Shown here in pieces: positions 27,701-40,038 of a stretch of DNA of 64,000 bases. The translations under genes and the position numbers were made by a program. Numbering within the stretch: the first letter of the stretch is position 1; every line of letters begins with the position of its first letter. The DNA lies in assembly GCF_029227915.1 (NCBI RefSeq), contig NC_079882.1, positions 21,767,001 through 21,831,000 on the forward strand, read 5' to 3'. Origin of the DNA: Hydractinia symbiolongicarpus (lineage: Eukaryota > Cnidaria > Hydrozoa > Anthoathecata > Hydractiniidae). The notes beneath the pieces are model-generated. The model worked only from the letters and a program-made list of their open reading frames with translations, was not told where the DNA came from and did not search any database.

Positions 27701-30700
27701 TGAACCCAACTGAGGCTGCACCAAGGAAGTGGTTACGATAGATGTCTCCTTATTCAAGCACGGGATGCTTTCAGCAATAAAAGGAGTGACATTTCGGGAA
27801 CTATCAGAGCTTTTTGGAATTTTTGTACTTATGTTTTCTTCTTCAGAAGATGTCATTGTTTTTTGTCCCGAAGTAACATCAGCATTTTTGTTGTTACATG
27901 TACTTACTTTAATATCCTCTGGATCAGGAATAATATCCAATATTCTCCTGTGCAATTCCAATTGGGAAGCTCTGGAAGCTTCTTTGCTATTAATTTTTCT
28001 TACTTTGGTATCTTTAGACGGCTCAAAATGAATGACTTGCACAACCGGTGGAATCAGACTAGCATCACTTTGTGCAGCGTTTGCAGAAGAAAAAGCTTTC
28101 GTACCAACGCTTTTTGTTATTTGTACTTCACGAAGTGAATTGGAATTTGGCTGGTTAACTGCTTGCATTGAGTTTTTTTCTTCTATTTTAGGTGAAGAAG
28201 ACGTTTGACATGATATATTATTTTGAACTGATACTGATAACTGGTGCACAGGAACGGCGTAACGTGGTGCCACAAAGTTAGCGGGTGGATTAATTGTATA
28301 ACTTTTTGGCTCAAACACAGGTATTACATTAGAAGTTGGTTTTGTACTTTCTGTAGTTGGTGTAGACATCTCGCCAAGCTTTGGAAGGATGTTTGGTAAC
28401 AATCTTACTGAAGGGAGACTGCATAACATTGGTGTCTCGGTTCTTACTGAAAGAAAAAACAGTTCAAAATCAACTAGAAATGTATTAAATTGCCCTTGCA
28501 GGTACATAATCAATTTCGAAATGGAACAGACAAAGGGTTCAGAACGTTGTTGGTTAAATATGGAGTAACTTTCAAACTTTGAACACACAAAAACCAGATG
28601 CATATAAAACCAAAACCCTCCAATTATTTCCATTATAGAATTTTTTTGACTAAAAACAATGTTTGAAGCAAAAGTCACTATCATGTCTACCTTGTTTATT
28701 TATTAAAATTTCCTCAAAACACAGAAGTTTTTGCTTAAAAACGAAGTTAGGGTTGTCCTGTTTTTATGTTTTGTTTGTTCGTTGTGCAATTCATGTCATG
28801 TTTTTTTTCAAGTTTCTAGGAAATGATATTTGAAAGACAAATGTATCGTATTACTTGCAAGTTAATCAATAACGCATTGAATTATGATTAATATTTCGAT
28901 TTAAAAAACTTTTGTCCAAATTCTTTTCATGAATCAAGGTGACATGGCACTAAAAATCCAAATATAATTTGTTCAAAATTTCTGGAGCACAGTTTCATAT
29001 ATCCCTTATTAACTGGAGTAAGCGCCCATGTTTTTCAATTTTGTGACCTTGAACGAAGGGCTCAAACTGAGGGTGGTGGTCATTGCAGGGTGCTCATTTA
29101 AGGTTACTGTAAAGAAAAAAACTCACAAAAAACTGAGAGTAGTCTCAGAAAAACCCTTATAATTTATCAATACTTTTATATTCTTATTTCTTTTTGTTTC
29201 TGAATAATTGATGAAAGACTTTTTTGATGGTGTTATTTTCGTGAGATGATAATTTTCCAAAAAGAAAACATAATGAATTAAACACACACCATATTTTTTT
29301 TCGCCGTATGTTTTAAAATGGCTTCTTTTTCCGAACGAGTGGTCGCAGACTTCTCGTTTTTGCACTATAATATTCAGCATAAATTAAATTCAAAAAGGTT
29401 CGCGGTTTTTTTCGTAACAACGTCGTTATGAAATTATTTGTAATTATATATAATCATTCAAAAAAATGCATATTTTTTTCTTTCTGTCGTCATAATTCGC
29501 TAATCAGTAATTTATACAAAAAAATCTGGGAACCTTTTGTGCATAATTTATTCAGCTTTCCATTACCGAAAATTTCAATGAGCCAATAGGAAGCTTTCGG
29601 AAAAAGAGACCACAAACATAAAGGCATGTATGCAAAAATTTACTAAGGAGATATTTGTTTTTGAAGATTTTCGTAGGTGTTATAAAAATGTGTGAACTGA
29701 GTATGCAGAAAGATGATAGAAGTGCGAACTTTTTCTTTATGCTGAATATGTGTGCACGCGTTCAGAATTATTAATAGACAGAAGTCAGGTTTACAAGAGA
29801 CAGCTCATATGCATATTCCTTAACTTTGATTTTTTTTTAATTCGATAGTGAAAGTAAACTATCTAAAAAATATTATTATGCATATATTTATAGGGTAGTT
29901 TCATATCATGCATAATGTTTACAAAAAATATGCTCAACTCATTTTGCACATATTTTCTCGAAGGTATGAAGGATATAACACCTCTGAAAAGGCTTTTTCC
30001 AGAAAAAAGGGATGTTCCAAATATTTTCATGGAATATAAAAATGTCATTCGAAAGAGAATTTTTTTTCTATATGTTATGAATTTTTTGCAAAAAACCTAA
30101 AAAAAATTGTTTCCTTTACAGTAACCTTAAATATATTAAAAAGATAACATTTTTATACAAATTGAAGAACAAAAATAAAGTCTTTAATTCCAAAACTTTA
30201 GTTTTATCTGAATTTTAGGGTTGTTGTTACACACTACTATTTACATATTAAAAAATAATTGATTTGACTTTATTAAACCCCTCCAAGCATTATTCACTTA
30301 TGTTTCTTTCTTTTTTAGCAAAAAATTGTGTATTCACAGTTGAGAGGCATTCCAACAGAGATCAAGTACTATATAGCTTTGCATATAAAAATGAAAGTTT
30401 TACCTGCTGTTACTGAGTTTTGATTCTCAGCCTTTATAAATACCAGTTGTTGATCTTTCGGTACTTTGATGAAATTGGCTGGCGAAGTGTTTGTCATAGT
30501 TTTGTCACCGCAATGTTCATTTGTGTTTGAAGGCACGGACATTTCCGTCACTATACCTCTACTTATTTTATTGTTCAGCTGTACTACGCCACTAATATTA
30601 GAATGGGGAGGATCCTGTCGTAGCAGAATGCTCATGTTTCGCATTTTCTTAGGAAAAAAAGAATATGGTGTTTGAACCCACTTTTCTCTGGTTAATACAC

Positions 30701-33700
30701 TTTTAGGAAAAGTTTCTTGATAATCTATACTTCTTATTACCACGCCTGGCTTCACCCACACAATATTATCAGCCCTTTTCTTTTTTATATTAGGTTCAGG
30801 TGGCAATCCTTTAGTAATGGTTACTTCCTCCTTTCCTTGTAAAGTCATCACTTTTTCAATATACTCACTTTCACCAGTAACAGGATTTTTACTGAAAATC
30901 AGGTCTTTGTGTAGTTTGCCATTTTGCACTGAGAAAGAAATTAAACTAACTGTAAAGTACATATATATAACAAGCTTACAGGTAAACTTTTTTATTCAGA
31001 TAAGTCATATACCTTTTATGGTTGGCTGCGATGACATTCCACCATAGTAGCGTTTAGCATACTTATTCTAAAAGCAAACAGTCTGACTTTGAGGTTGTAT
31101 TGGAAACAAAAATTCTCAACTATATATGAAAATAAGATAAACAGTGACATCTGCAAGAAAAGTGAGTTATTCTCCCAAATTTTTAAATTAATTAAACCAG
31201 TCTGCGGTTACCAGGCCTATCAATAAGAATATACACTGGAGCAATAAATCGCTTCCCCAAGGTTACTGGGCAAGCAATCTGAATAAATAAAATAAGTTTA
31301 TAAACGCAAATTTTATCAAAAATATCTATTTTATTTTTTATATATTTTGGTTCTTTTTTACTTTAAATTATAAGAAAGAGAACATTAATTCCCATGTGAG
31401 ATGAATTGGGAATTGGGGGAGAAATTAATGGCTCAGCTAGTTTCTCATTTCTTAGAATTGGGTGAGCCTTTGCGTGAGCAAGAGCACTATCCCTATTGAT
31501 AGACCTGGGTTACACAGGTTCTATAAAAAAATGTTATGACTTTATCAAAGTACTTGATAAAGTCATAACAAGTTTCACCGTCATTGCATTTACGTACAAT
31601 AAAGCAACTGTTTCTCAATATCTTGTTATAGATTGTACTAAGATCTTGGTTATTTGTGATGCACCTTACTCGGTTATCAAGTAAAGCGAGTTTTTCAACT
31701 GAGTGTCGTTTAAATTCAAAGTGACAATGCTGTTAAAGGTTATAAGAGGTAAATTGTGGTTGATGGTGTTGTAAATTGTGGTTGATGTATCTGTATCCAA
31801 CTGCGGTTTTTAGGGAGGAAACAGCCAAAGTCTATCCAACACTTTTTTATACACACTACTAAAATTTTCATTTAATGATGTTTAAAATCAACACACGAAG
31901 TTATAAACTAATTTGAAAGCATTTGGTACGCACTTCAACTCTCTAATTGTTCCGATTAACATTGATTCAGTTTTTCCTTTCTTTAAAATAATTACTAAAT
32001 TGTTTTCATGTAGATACTTTGCAACGTTTGTTAGTTCTTTGTTTAAAACATTTTAAATTGTGTGAAAGTTATCACTGGAAATATAAATCACTGTGTCGTC
32101 TGCGAATTGGATGATACAAGCTCTTAAAAAGACTTCTGGAATAATGTTAAAGGAAACTAGGAATAGCAAGGGGCTCAAAATAGACCCTTGTGAATCACAA
32201 CAATAAACATATTCGACTTTACATTATCTAAAACAAATTGATGTGAATGATTGAATAAACATGATTTAAACCATTCAGGGTTGTTGTTGTTAATACCATA
32301 AGTAGTTAGTTTTTCAAGTGAAATACCATGTGTAATAGTGTTGAATGCCTTTGATAAATCCATAAAAACTACACCCACCAAGTTGCCCTTATCGACTTCT
32401 TTTCTGACGTCATCTGAGGTTGCAGTTAAGTCAGTAGATCATCTCATACGACAGTAGCCGTACTGATAACGTGAAAGTAGATTATTGTCCTCTAAGTAAT
32501 CCATTTTATTGATGAACCAATTTCTCAATGATTTTTGACAGAGGCATAGTGGTTGTGCAATTTCTAATGCACAATCTGTAATGCTCTCATGATCTCAAGG
32601 TGGCATATCAAGGTTTACTCCATATAAAATCTTTTAAATATAACGAATTTTCTTTTAGTTTAAAAGCAACATTAAAAAAGAAGTTACAGAAAGAATTCAC
32701 TTTATCAGCTGTGTTTGACAATGTATATTACGTTGATTTTTATTTGATTTTTATTTGATTTTGTTGGCATAATAAATTTTTGATAGTTTTCAAAAAGTAG
32801 GCCTTTATGTATGGTAAAAGTTGTTGCACACTAAAACACATTTTAGGGGAGCAAATTATTATTAAACTTTTCAAATAAGTTAAAATTTGCTTTTTAAATT
32901 AGAGTTATTAATATTGGATCTTTTTCTCAGGTTCTTTTTCTTCCTTAAATTTCAATTGCCGTAAATTTATTTTGACATTGCCTGTTGCGCTAAGGACAAG
33001 TTACTTTCATTAGCCATTTTTATGTTTACACCTAAATAAACGAGCTCTGTTAACAGATTTACACAGAAATTGTGTTAAACACGTTCTTTTTATGACAAAA
33101 TCTGTTACAATACATTTATTAAATTTATCTTTTTTATTTTATTTATTAATGTTTTCCCAATGTGTACACAAAAATGTCATACATCAATATTAGCGAATGG
33201 TAGATTGACTAGATTTTGTTCTCTTGGCTGATAATCTTTGTTGTTCATCTTTTTTTTTTTTTGCATTCAAATGCTGTATTTTGTTAGTGCAAGATACAGA
33301 GGTAAAGTAAATCAAGTAAATATATTAATAAAATAAAATTATGCTATCACTTCGATTAAACGCCTATAGAAATTTTCTTATAAAACAAAACATATATACT
33401 GTATATATATTTACCAAGTGCACTTTATAAATAGCACAATCCTTTCTTTTTTCTTCCCAGTATTGTTTAATAAGCTCCTCAAAAGGTAATAAAGTTTTAG
33501 CAGTTTCCCAGGATGACTTCCATTGAACAAGGTACACCGCCTCTCCATTCTAGGATAAGAAATTTTAGTGAAGTATGACACAAAAAACAATCAAGAATCA
33601 GCTTTAAATTTTTGTCTCAAAAAAAAAAGGTTTAAATTATAACAAACCAATTATCATTGAGACATGGCTATGTTGTGTAGCATTTACACCTGAAGCAATT

Positions 33701-36486
33701 GTCATTCTGAAAATGATAACAGACTTCTTAGTTAGATCAATTATATATGTCTGATATTTTTCTTCTTTTCCTTTTTTCACACATGTTTTTACCATGCCCT
33801 TCTTCATAATTCTAAGATTATATTATACGTAAAATTGAATAAGAATGTGATTTCAAGCTTTATACGTTCAGACTTCATTTCAGGACATTCTTACTGGTAA
33901 ACAGTAGAAAAAACTGATCTTGACTCCTATTTTTTTTGTTAATTCAACCAGACCAAATGTTGGAAGTTCATTTTAACCAATATAGCCAATTTTCTCTGGC
34001 ACATCAGTCATCAGTGGATCCTCATACATTACCTTATTTCATGAAATTAACGAGGCACAATTAACGTAAAGTTCGTGTTAATTAAAGTGTAACAAAAAAG
34101 TTACCAGTCAATTTAAAATCTGAATTAAAAATATTTTTTTTAGCAATCTCAATACAAAGCTCACACATGTATGCTTCATTCTTTTTCTTATCGATTCATG
34201 CAAAAAAAAATTTAATATCGTTCTGATACAGTTCACCTAATGTCACAAGGCTACAGGCCAACTGATATTGTAAAAGTTTTGAAGAAAACAAGAGAAACTG
34301 GTTGTCAACATATTTCCTGTTTTGCGTTATTTTTATTTTTTTTGCAAGTTAATAAACCTAAATTGCTTTAAGTAAAATATTTTTTCTAAGTTGTTATAGA
34401 TATGCTTATTTCCTTTATGTTATGTTAACTTTGTGATCATTATTCTTGTGCCTCATTAATTTTTTGGAATAAGGTAATAAATTATATGTATGCTAAACTC
34501 CATTGTTTTATGATCAGTTTCTACTCTATAAGATGACTACCTGCCTAACACTATCAGCAACCACTATTTTTCATCTCCCAAACAATGAAATAAATGTGTG
34601 AAAAATACCAGAAAAACATAGGATCCCAACTTTTCTACTTCAAAATGGATGCAATGACGCATTTGCATTACTGTTTGCAAAATTTTACAGCACTTGCATA
34701 ATTTTAAATAGTTTCTTGCATTAAAAAAGTTGTGGTGAAGACTAAAAGGAGGCAGCCATCTTAACAACACGTTGTCTTCCAGAGAGGTGTTGGTATTTTA
34801 AAAAGACAAGCATATAGGACAACAACTTTTTAAGTTCCCAGACTATAGCATTAAAATGCTCCTGTGGGAATGTCTCATAGAAGTATTTTTAAAATAACCT
34901 TTTCTGCAAAGTGCTAGTTGGAAAACCACACAAGATTATGTCAGGTTCAGAGCATGTTTGGAAAAGCTATCCATTAATCCAAGGTCTCTCGGCAAAACGT
35001 AATTTCGATGGTCATAATTTATGTGCATTTCAAGTTTTGTTAAAGTCATCTATTAAATATCAAATATGCTATACTTTTGGTTATTTGCTAAAGATGCAAA
35101 ACATTATTAAAGGGAAATAGGAAATGGATATTCGAATTCTCTGGAATATTTTTACTTGATAAGTTAAAATATAAACATTATGCAAGTATATGAACATTGT
35201 TAAGCTGTAAATATTTTTCTACTTTTTCATTTATATTACTGTGTTGCAAAAATTATTGTTAGTTATTGCAAGTTTTCTACCTTTCCTCCAAGAGAGTATC
35301 CACAATAGGGTCATTCCATGTGAAGTGGTCTAGGGCTCCCACATGCACCATCTCAGATTTTAATAAAATTTAGTGAGTGGTCCTACATGTAAGCTGAGTT
35401 AATCCTGAAAATTTCAGCTCTGTATCTTTTCTCGTTTTGAAAATATGCCTTTTCAAAGTTTACCAGTTTCTCGTAAAATTGCAATTCTGGGGTGCAGAAC
35501 AAATTTCTGGCAGACTTTGAGCACCAGTAATTCTTGATCAAATTGCATTAAGATTCTCAAAATTAACAATCTCAAAGATATCCATGAGTACTATGGAAAA
35601 AATCAAACAAAAAAGTTGGTCGGGCAATATTCAAGCCATAATGGCAGCCTAAAAGTGCTGAAAATATTCATTTGCACACGAAAAAAATGGAATTTTAAGG
35701 TGCCCATGACCAAAATTGGGCATTTTGAATATGGCAAATGTGATTGATTATACATCTACACATAGAGGACTATTAAGTTAAAGAAAAAATAATATAAAGT
35801 CAGATCAACAGCCATTGGGTCCTGAAAATACACCCACAGGGAATTTGAAAAAAATTAGGTCATTGTTTAAAGCCGCAGAAACCAATGGTCACAGTTACTT
35901 TATAGGCTGAATATTTTTTCACTGTTCACTCCAACCATAAACTTGTAGTATCAACAAAAAAATTAGTGGGGACCCATGGGGAAGGTGTATATTGGTTTGG
36001 TTTGGTTTCTGCGGCTTTAAACAATGACCTAATTTTTTAGGTCATTGTTCAAAGTGCAGAAATGGAGGTAACTTTTCTGCTTAGTTTGTTTACATTTTTA
36101 CCTCTATTTCTGTGCGCGCATCGGACATTATGTAATCACTTAGATACGTGCCGAAAAATATCGGGACTGTGATTCCATGTATTGTGTTTACTCCACCACA
36201 AGGTTCCAATTAAAGCTAGCTAAAATCAATTTATCTCATTGTATCACAAAAAATCATTAACATTTTGTTTTACTTATTGTACAGCTATCCTATGTGTGCT
36301 TGCAACAGTAAACAAAGGCCTGATTTACTGGCCTGGTGCCATACACAATTTTGGTTATAGTCCTGGCAATACACAACAAATAAAAATATTGAATAATACT
36401 TTTTCTTTGGAATCCAAGATTTTATCCGCCACCAATGAGACAGAGTCTGCCCAACCTTTTGGCAATATTCTTTTCGTGTTTTCCAT
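24761..36486 (-). CDS. Chromodomain-like / multi-C2H2 zinc-finger protein
   Basis: A predicted nuclear DNA- or chromatin-binding protein; I recognise the domains but no named orthologue. Exons in transcript order: 36486-36400, 33549-33415, 31278-31198, 31067-31013, 30928-30404, 28446-24761; 4569 nt, about 1522 aa, all phases consistent. Exons 1 and 2 join to give VADKILDSKEKNGEAVYLVQ then WKSSWETAKTLLPFEELIKQ, a chromodomain-like fold signature at about residues 17-62. Residues 75-765 are largely low-complexity, Ser/Thr- and acidic-rich. About 19 C2H2 fingers follow: nine in a near-continuous array (about 768-1025, starting CGKCTRTF), eight more spread over 1080-1335, and two near the end (about 1418-1510, last CKICNTFF). 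One linker is the canonical HTGEKPYKC; others are irregular, and the finger beginning CSTCGILL has an atypical last His. Weakest points: the short exon at 31067-31013 and the GTTTAA donor after 31198. Confidence 0.82.
31533..31569. repeat. Perfect 16-bp hairpin
   Basis: gttatgactttatcaa (31533-31548) and ttgataaagtcataac (31554-31569) are exact reverse complements around a 5-nt loop. They lie in an intron of the chromodomain/zinc-finger gene, next to a LINE remnant. It may be the middle of a foldback element. Confidence 0.8.
31920..32540 (-). mobile_element. Non-LTR reverse transcriptase remnant
   Basis: On the minus strand, broken frames give GNLVGVVFMDLSKAFNTITH, then SPLLFLVSF and QFADDTVIYISSDN, corresponding to the reverse transcriptase blocks around DLSKAFDT, GSILGPLLF and the catalytic FADD. 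In-frame stops and frameshifts show it is dead. It lies inside an intron of the chromodomain/zinc-finger gene on the same strand. Confidence 0.85.
35849..36038. repeat. Long inverted repeat, 37-bp perfect arms
   Basis: Arm 35849-35885 (containing ggtcattgtttaaagccgc) is exactly complementary to 36002-36038, with a 116-bp centre. A third, imperfect copy of the left arm follows directly (36034-36063, ggtcattgttcaaagtgcag). It lies in the first intron of the chromodomain/zinc-finger gene, about 360 bp from its start codon. Upstream sequence from about 35300 (gaagtggtctagggctccc) may belong to the same element. Confidence 0.85.
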
Positions 36487-37200
36487 TTTTATTGCGAAGA
36501 AAAGACAGCCACAACACCGGACTCGTGCAAAGCTATAAAATTTCACCGTATTTACAGAACAGCACTCGTCCTCGTAGAAATCTAGTATTTTTCACCATAA
36601 GGAAATTGTAGTCAGCGGGACCATGGAGAGGCGCGCGTTGGTCGAGTAACAAGGCTAGTGTAGAGAGGCAGCCTACACAAGAACTCGCTAGCAATGTCTC
36701 TAGCTATCATTTGGTTGACTGATTTCATTTTTAATTTGTTCTTGTTTTTTAAATTAATCCCTTTCTGTTATCTTTCATAAAAGTGAAAAACAAACAGAAT
36801 CCCATCACGCAAATTAACAGGCAAAAAGATGTAGCCAGTGAGCTGTAGACCAGTCCATTTCTCTAGAGGATGATCCTTTCTGGCTGAGTGGCTTACTTCC
36901 CCTCTTAATAAAAACACTTCTCTTCTTAGTCAAAACACTTCTCTTCTTTCCTCTGAAGTCTTCCTTCTGTTTAACACACATCTCTTCCAAAATGTGAAAC
37001 ACTTCTCTTACATGAACTTAAAAAATTCCCAAAATTATGGTCTGGAATATTGATTGAGCTGGATTTTGATAAACTCGCATTCTTGAATATTTGACATACC
37101 AGCTCCCAGCAATAAAAAAATCAAGTTTTTCTTAGTAATTAATAACTAGCTTTTTATCCGAAAAAAATGTACACGAACCAGATATTGAAATTTATGTTTT
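36487..37200. other. Probable promoter region of the chromodomain/zinc-finger gene
   Basis: Sequence immediately upstream of the minus-strand start codon at 36486. The frame stays open upstream of that ATG for about 60 nt but contains no other ATG. A locally GC-rich patch (gagaggcgcgcgttggtcgag near 36625) fits a promoter. No gene is recognised; the short Lys/Ser-rich open stretch at 36814-37002 is low-complexity (tandem cacttctcttctt-type steps). Confidence 0.4.
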
Positions 37201-37395
37201 GGCACTGTAGTTTACTGGTTCACTCTCGAACTTTGTGCATGAGACTGGGGTTCGACTCCCTTTGGCGGGGGTTCATTATGGGCAATTGATTATTACCATA
37301 ACCCCGGAGTAACCCAAGCCATGTGAGAGAAATTGGGGAGATGGCGCACTGTGTGGGCCGTTGGATGTTGCAGCAGGGAGTTGTCTGCCAGATCG
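37201..37395 (+). mobile_element. tRNA-derived SINE, copy 1
   Basis: The head has an A-box-like tgtagtttactggttcactc and a near-perfect B box ggttcgactcc (37249-37259), about 35 nt apart as in tRNA genes. A unique body follows (ccataaccccggagtaaccc, then gatggcgcactgtgtg). It ends at a (taa)n tract at 37400-37420. It shares its body with the copy at 43311. It is not a functional tRNA: no anticodon arm or acceptor stem can be folded. Confidence 0.75.
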
Positions 37396-39420
37396 CTGAC
37401 TAATAATAATAATAATAATATATAATAATGTGTATTTATAATGTTTGCCAACTGCAACCTTGAATTGTAGGATACTATTTAATTTTCTGATATTATCTGG
37501 CAAACTATTCCAAAGCTTTGGAGATGAGTATAAAAATGTTCTATTAAAACACCTTGCACCACTTCGATGGGAAACTAACATATTACTTGTAGATGATCCG
37601 GTGGTGTGACAATGGTTGCTTTTAATTAATGTTAGCTTATTGCTCAAATATGCAGGTGCAATCTCATGGACAGCTTTAAAAATGGAAATACTTGAATAAA
37701 TAGAGAGTTCAGATCTGAAGCATCTCTACCCAAGAAAGTGTTTATGTTAGAAAATAATTTATTCACCTTTTTTAAAGATGAGTTATTAGCATTATACCAT
37801 GTTGGTGAACAATAACATAAATGGCATGACAAGAGCATTCATGAGTAATTGTTTTGTTTCATCGTTCAAGTATTAACTGATGTATCTTATTTTATTGAAT
37901 TTATAATATGATTTACTAACAACGCTTTTGATATAACTTTTCCAACTCAGGTTACTATCAAAGATAACCCCCAGGTACTTCACCTTCTTTCTTGAAGTTA
38001 ATTCAATGTCATTGTATGATATAATGATGTCTGTGCATGCTGGACTCCATAGGACTCCTCTGGTATCACATATGACATAGTGTTGTTCACCAAGGTGACT
38101 TGGTGTCTATTAGAAAGGTAAGACTTCAACCAATCAAAAGAACCATCTTGAAAACCATAACAGTATAACTTTTTTAAAAGAATTTTATGGTCCACTGTAT
38201 CAAAAGCCTTTTTAAAATCTATCAAAACTGCACCAACATATTTGCCTTTATCCATTTCATTTAAAATATAATCTGACACATCAATTGCAGCAGTAGAAGT
38301 GGAATGGAGCTTTCTAAAACGAGATTATTTGCAATTTAATAAATTATTCTCCAATAGAAACTCAACCATTTGCTCATGGACAATTTTTTCAAACACTTTC
38401 ATGACAACCAGAAGGATAGAAATCGGTCTGCAGTTGTTTACATCACTAGGATCTCCAGATTTGAAAAGAGGAGATATATACTCTTTTATTTTTCCAACAT
38501 GATGAAACATAACCAGTAGTTATTGATTTGTTAAACAATTTGGTGAGAACAGGTGAAAAACTTGGAGGCCAGCTTTCGACACTCTCACTCCTATCTTATC
38601 TGTGGCCTTATTGTTTTTCAGACCAGTTATTATTTTGGTAACGGTATTTTCATCAACTTCTTTAAATATAAATTTTTATCATTACATTTTATGTTGACAT
38701 CAGACGTGTCAGAAGTAAATTTTTGAGCAAGGGTACTACCGATGGTGGCAAAGAAGGAGTTGAAAGAGTTCGAAATACCTTTATGGTCATTTATTTCCAT
38801 GTCGTTCTTAGAGATGGAAGATGGAACATTCTTGTTCTCTTTATCAGGAACAAGTTCCTTAAGATTTTTCCATAGGCGTTTAGGATCTGATGCGTCCTTA
38901 TTTATTTTATTGCCATAATGATGACCTTTCAACCTTTTTTTCATTTTATTGACTTGATTTCATTTGAATTTTAATTTGTCCCAGTCAGCAATTAATTTAG
39001 TTTTTGAGGATTTTTCTTTAAGAAATCCCTCTCTTTTATACCATGAATAAGGTCATCATATAGCCATTAAGGGCGATTTCCTTTGACACGGCTAGATTTA
39101 ATAGGAGCATGTTGATCAATGATATTAGTAACAAATTCATTAAAGATACTACAAGCTGTGTCAAGATTGCCTTTCTTTAAAATTGCATTCCAGTTTACAG
39201 AATGCAAGTCTGCAAGTCATACAAAAAGTTTTCTTTGTTAAAGTTCTTAAAAGATCTTGATTTAATAACTTTTGCAGGAATTTTAACCCTTTTCCATTTA
39301 CGAATGGCATATATAAAAGAGCGGTCACTCATACCCATATCAATGACAGATGAGTGACATATATGCTCACTGTTGGAAATAAAGAGATCAATTAAAGTAG
39401 ATGATAACATTGGGATATAT
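37396..39420 (-). mobile_element. Decayed LINE (endonuclease end through reverse transcriptase)
   Basis: On the minus strand, from 39420 down: an endonuclease C-terminal piece (STLIDLFISNSEHICHS), a linker (LWKNLKELVPDKEN), reverse transcriptase start (SPLFKSGDPSDVNNCRPISI), DFKKAFDTVDHKILLKKLYC, KYLGVIFDSNLSWKSY and the tail RTFLYSSPKLWNSLPDNIRK. The catalytic YADD block is missing, so an internal deletion is likely near 38050, and several stops and frameshifts are present. The 3' end lies in the (ATT)n tract beside the SINE. Layout is CR1/L2/Jockey-like, but the clade is not fixed by eye. Confidence 0.9.
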
Positions 39421-39663
39421 ATTTGTTTTTGTGTGGCATTTCCCTGATGCTGTTGTAGTTATATTTAGACGTTATGGGTGTCATTGTTATGATAATGTAC
39501 CTGTAAGGAAGTTGTACATACATTTAGGACAGGGTTCTATTTGTGCCCTGGTTGATGTTTGTGAAAACTGTTATCTTAACTCCCATATATGAATTTTTAT
39601 TTTTTATTTCACTATACATAAGCAATGTCATGTTGTAGGACTTAAGAATTTGGGGAAATTTGG

Positions 39664-40038
39664 GGATGCTGGGCTGCCTTCGTCAGCCTTCGTTTTGTGG
39701 TGTCTACGTACTCAGGAGATAAGGGCAATTTTAAACGAGTAGTTTTAAAAAAGAGAGAAAGGAAACAAGTACAAGTTGTAAAAAAGAGAGAAATGAAACA
39801 AGGAGAATTTGTAAAAAAGAGAGATAAAGGAAACAACAAAAGTTGTAATAAAAAAGAGAGGAAACAAAAGAGAGAAAAGAAAACAACGAAGGACTGTTGT
39901 AAAAATTGTGAGACGGAAACAACAGGTAGTTGTTGAAACAAATACGCTTTATGAGATTAGGATAGGTGTCACAGAGAGTGTTATTAATTTGGGTACACGC
40001 GCAGGAGAGTTTCATGTAATTTTTCTTGCCCAGCATCC
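39664..40038. repeat. Inverted-repeat-flanked element with internal minisatellite
   Basis: ggatgctgggc (39664-39674) is exactly complementary to gcccagcatcc (40028-40038). Between them, at about 39745-39930, a purine-rich unit of about 35-40 bp (aaaagagagaaaggaaac type, alternating with gttgtaa) repeats four times. The open frame across it (Lys-rich KKRERKQ repeats) is a by-product of the repeat. This could be a small non-autonomous transposon. Confidence 0.5.

Noticed and set aside
24786-28138. Long plus-strand open frames across the zinc-finger exon
   Set aside because: They are antisense shadows of the real minus-strand coding exon, with Ser/Phe/Cys-rich nonsense composition.
33644-33699. 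Minus-strand piece MTIASGVNATQHSHVSM as an exon of the same gene
   Set aside because: It ends in phase 1 and would throw the chromodomain exon out of frame; the other frames contain stops.
34609-34668. Minus-strand open piece MQMRHCIHFEVEKLGSYVFL as exon 1 of the chromodomain protein
   Set aside because: It is phase-compatible with 33549 and contains FEVEKL, but the exon at 36486-36400 gives a much better chromodomain (KILDSKEK-NGEAVYLVQW) with a clean start and donor.
37201-37275. Functional tRNA gene
   Set aside because: A- and B-box words are present, but no cloverleaf, anticodon loop or acceptor stem can be formed; the sequence continues into a shared SINE body.
39697-39936. Lys/Arg-rich plus-strand open frame as a basic protein
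   Set aside because: It is explained by a purine-rich minisatellite; no start context, splice sites or family resemblance.
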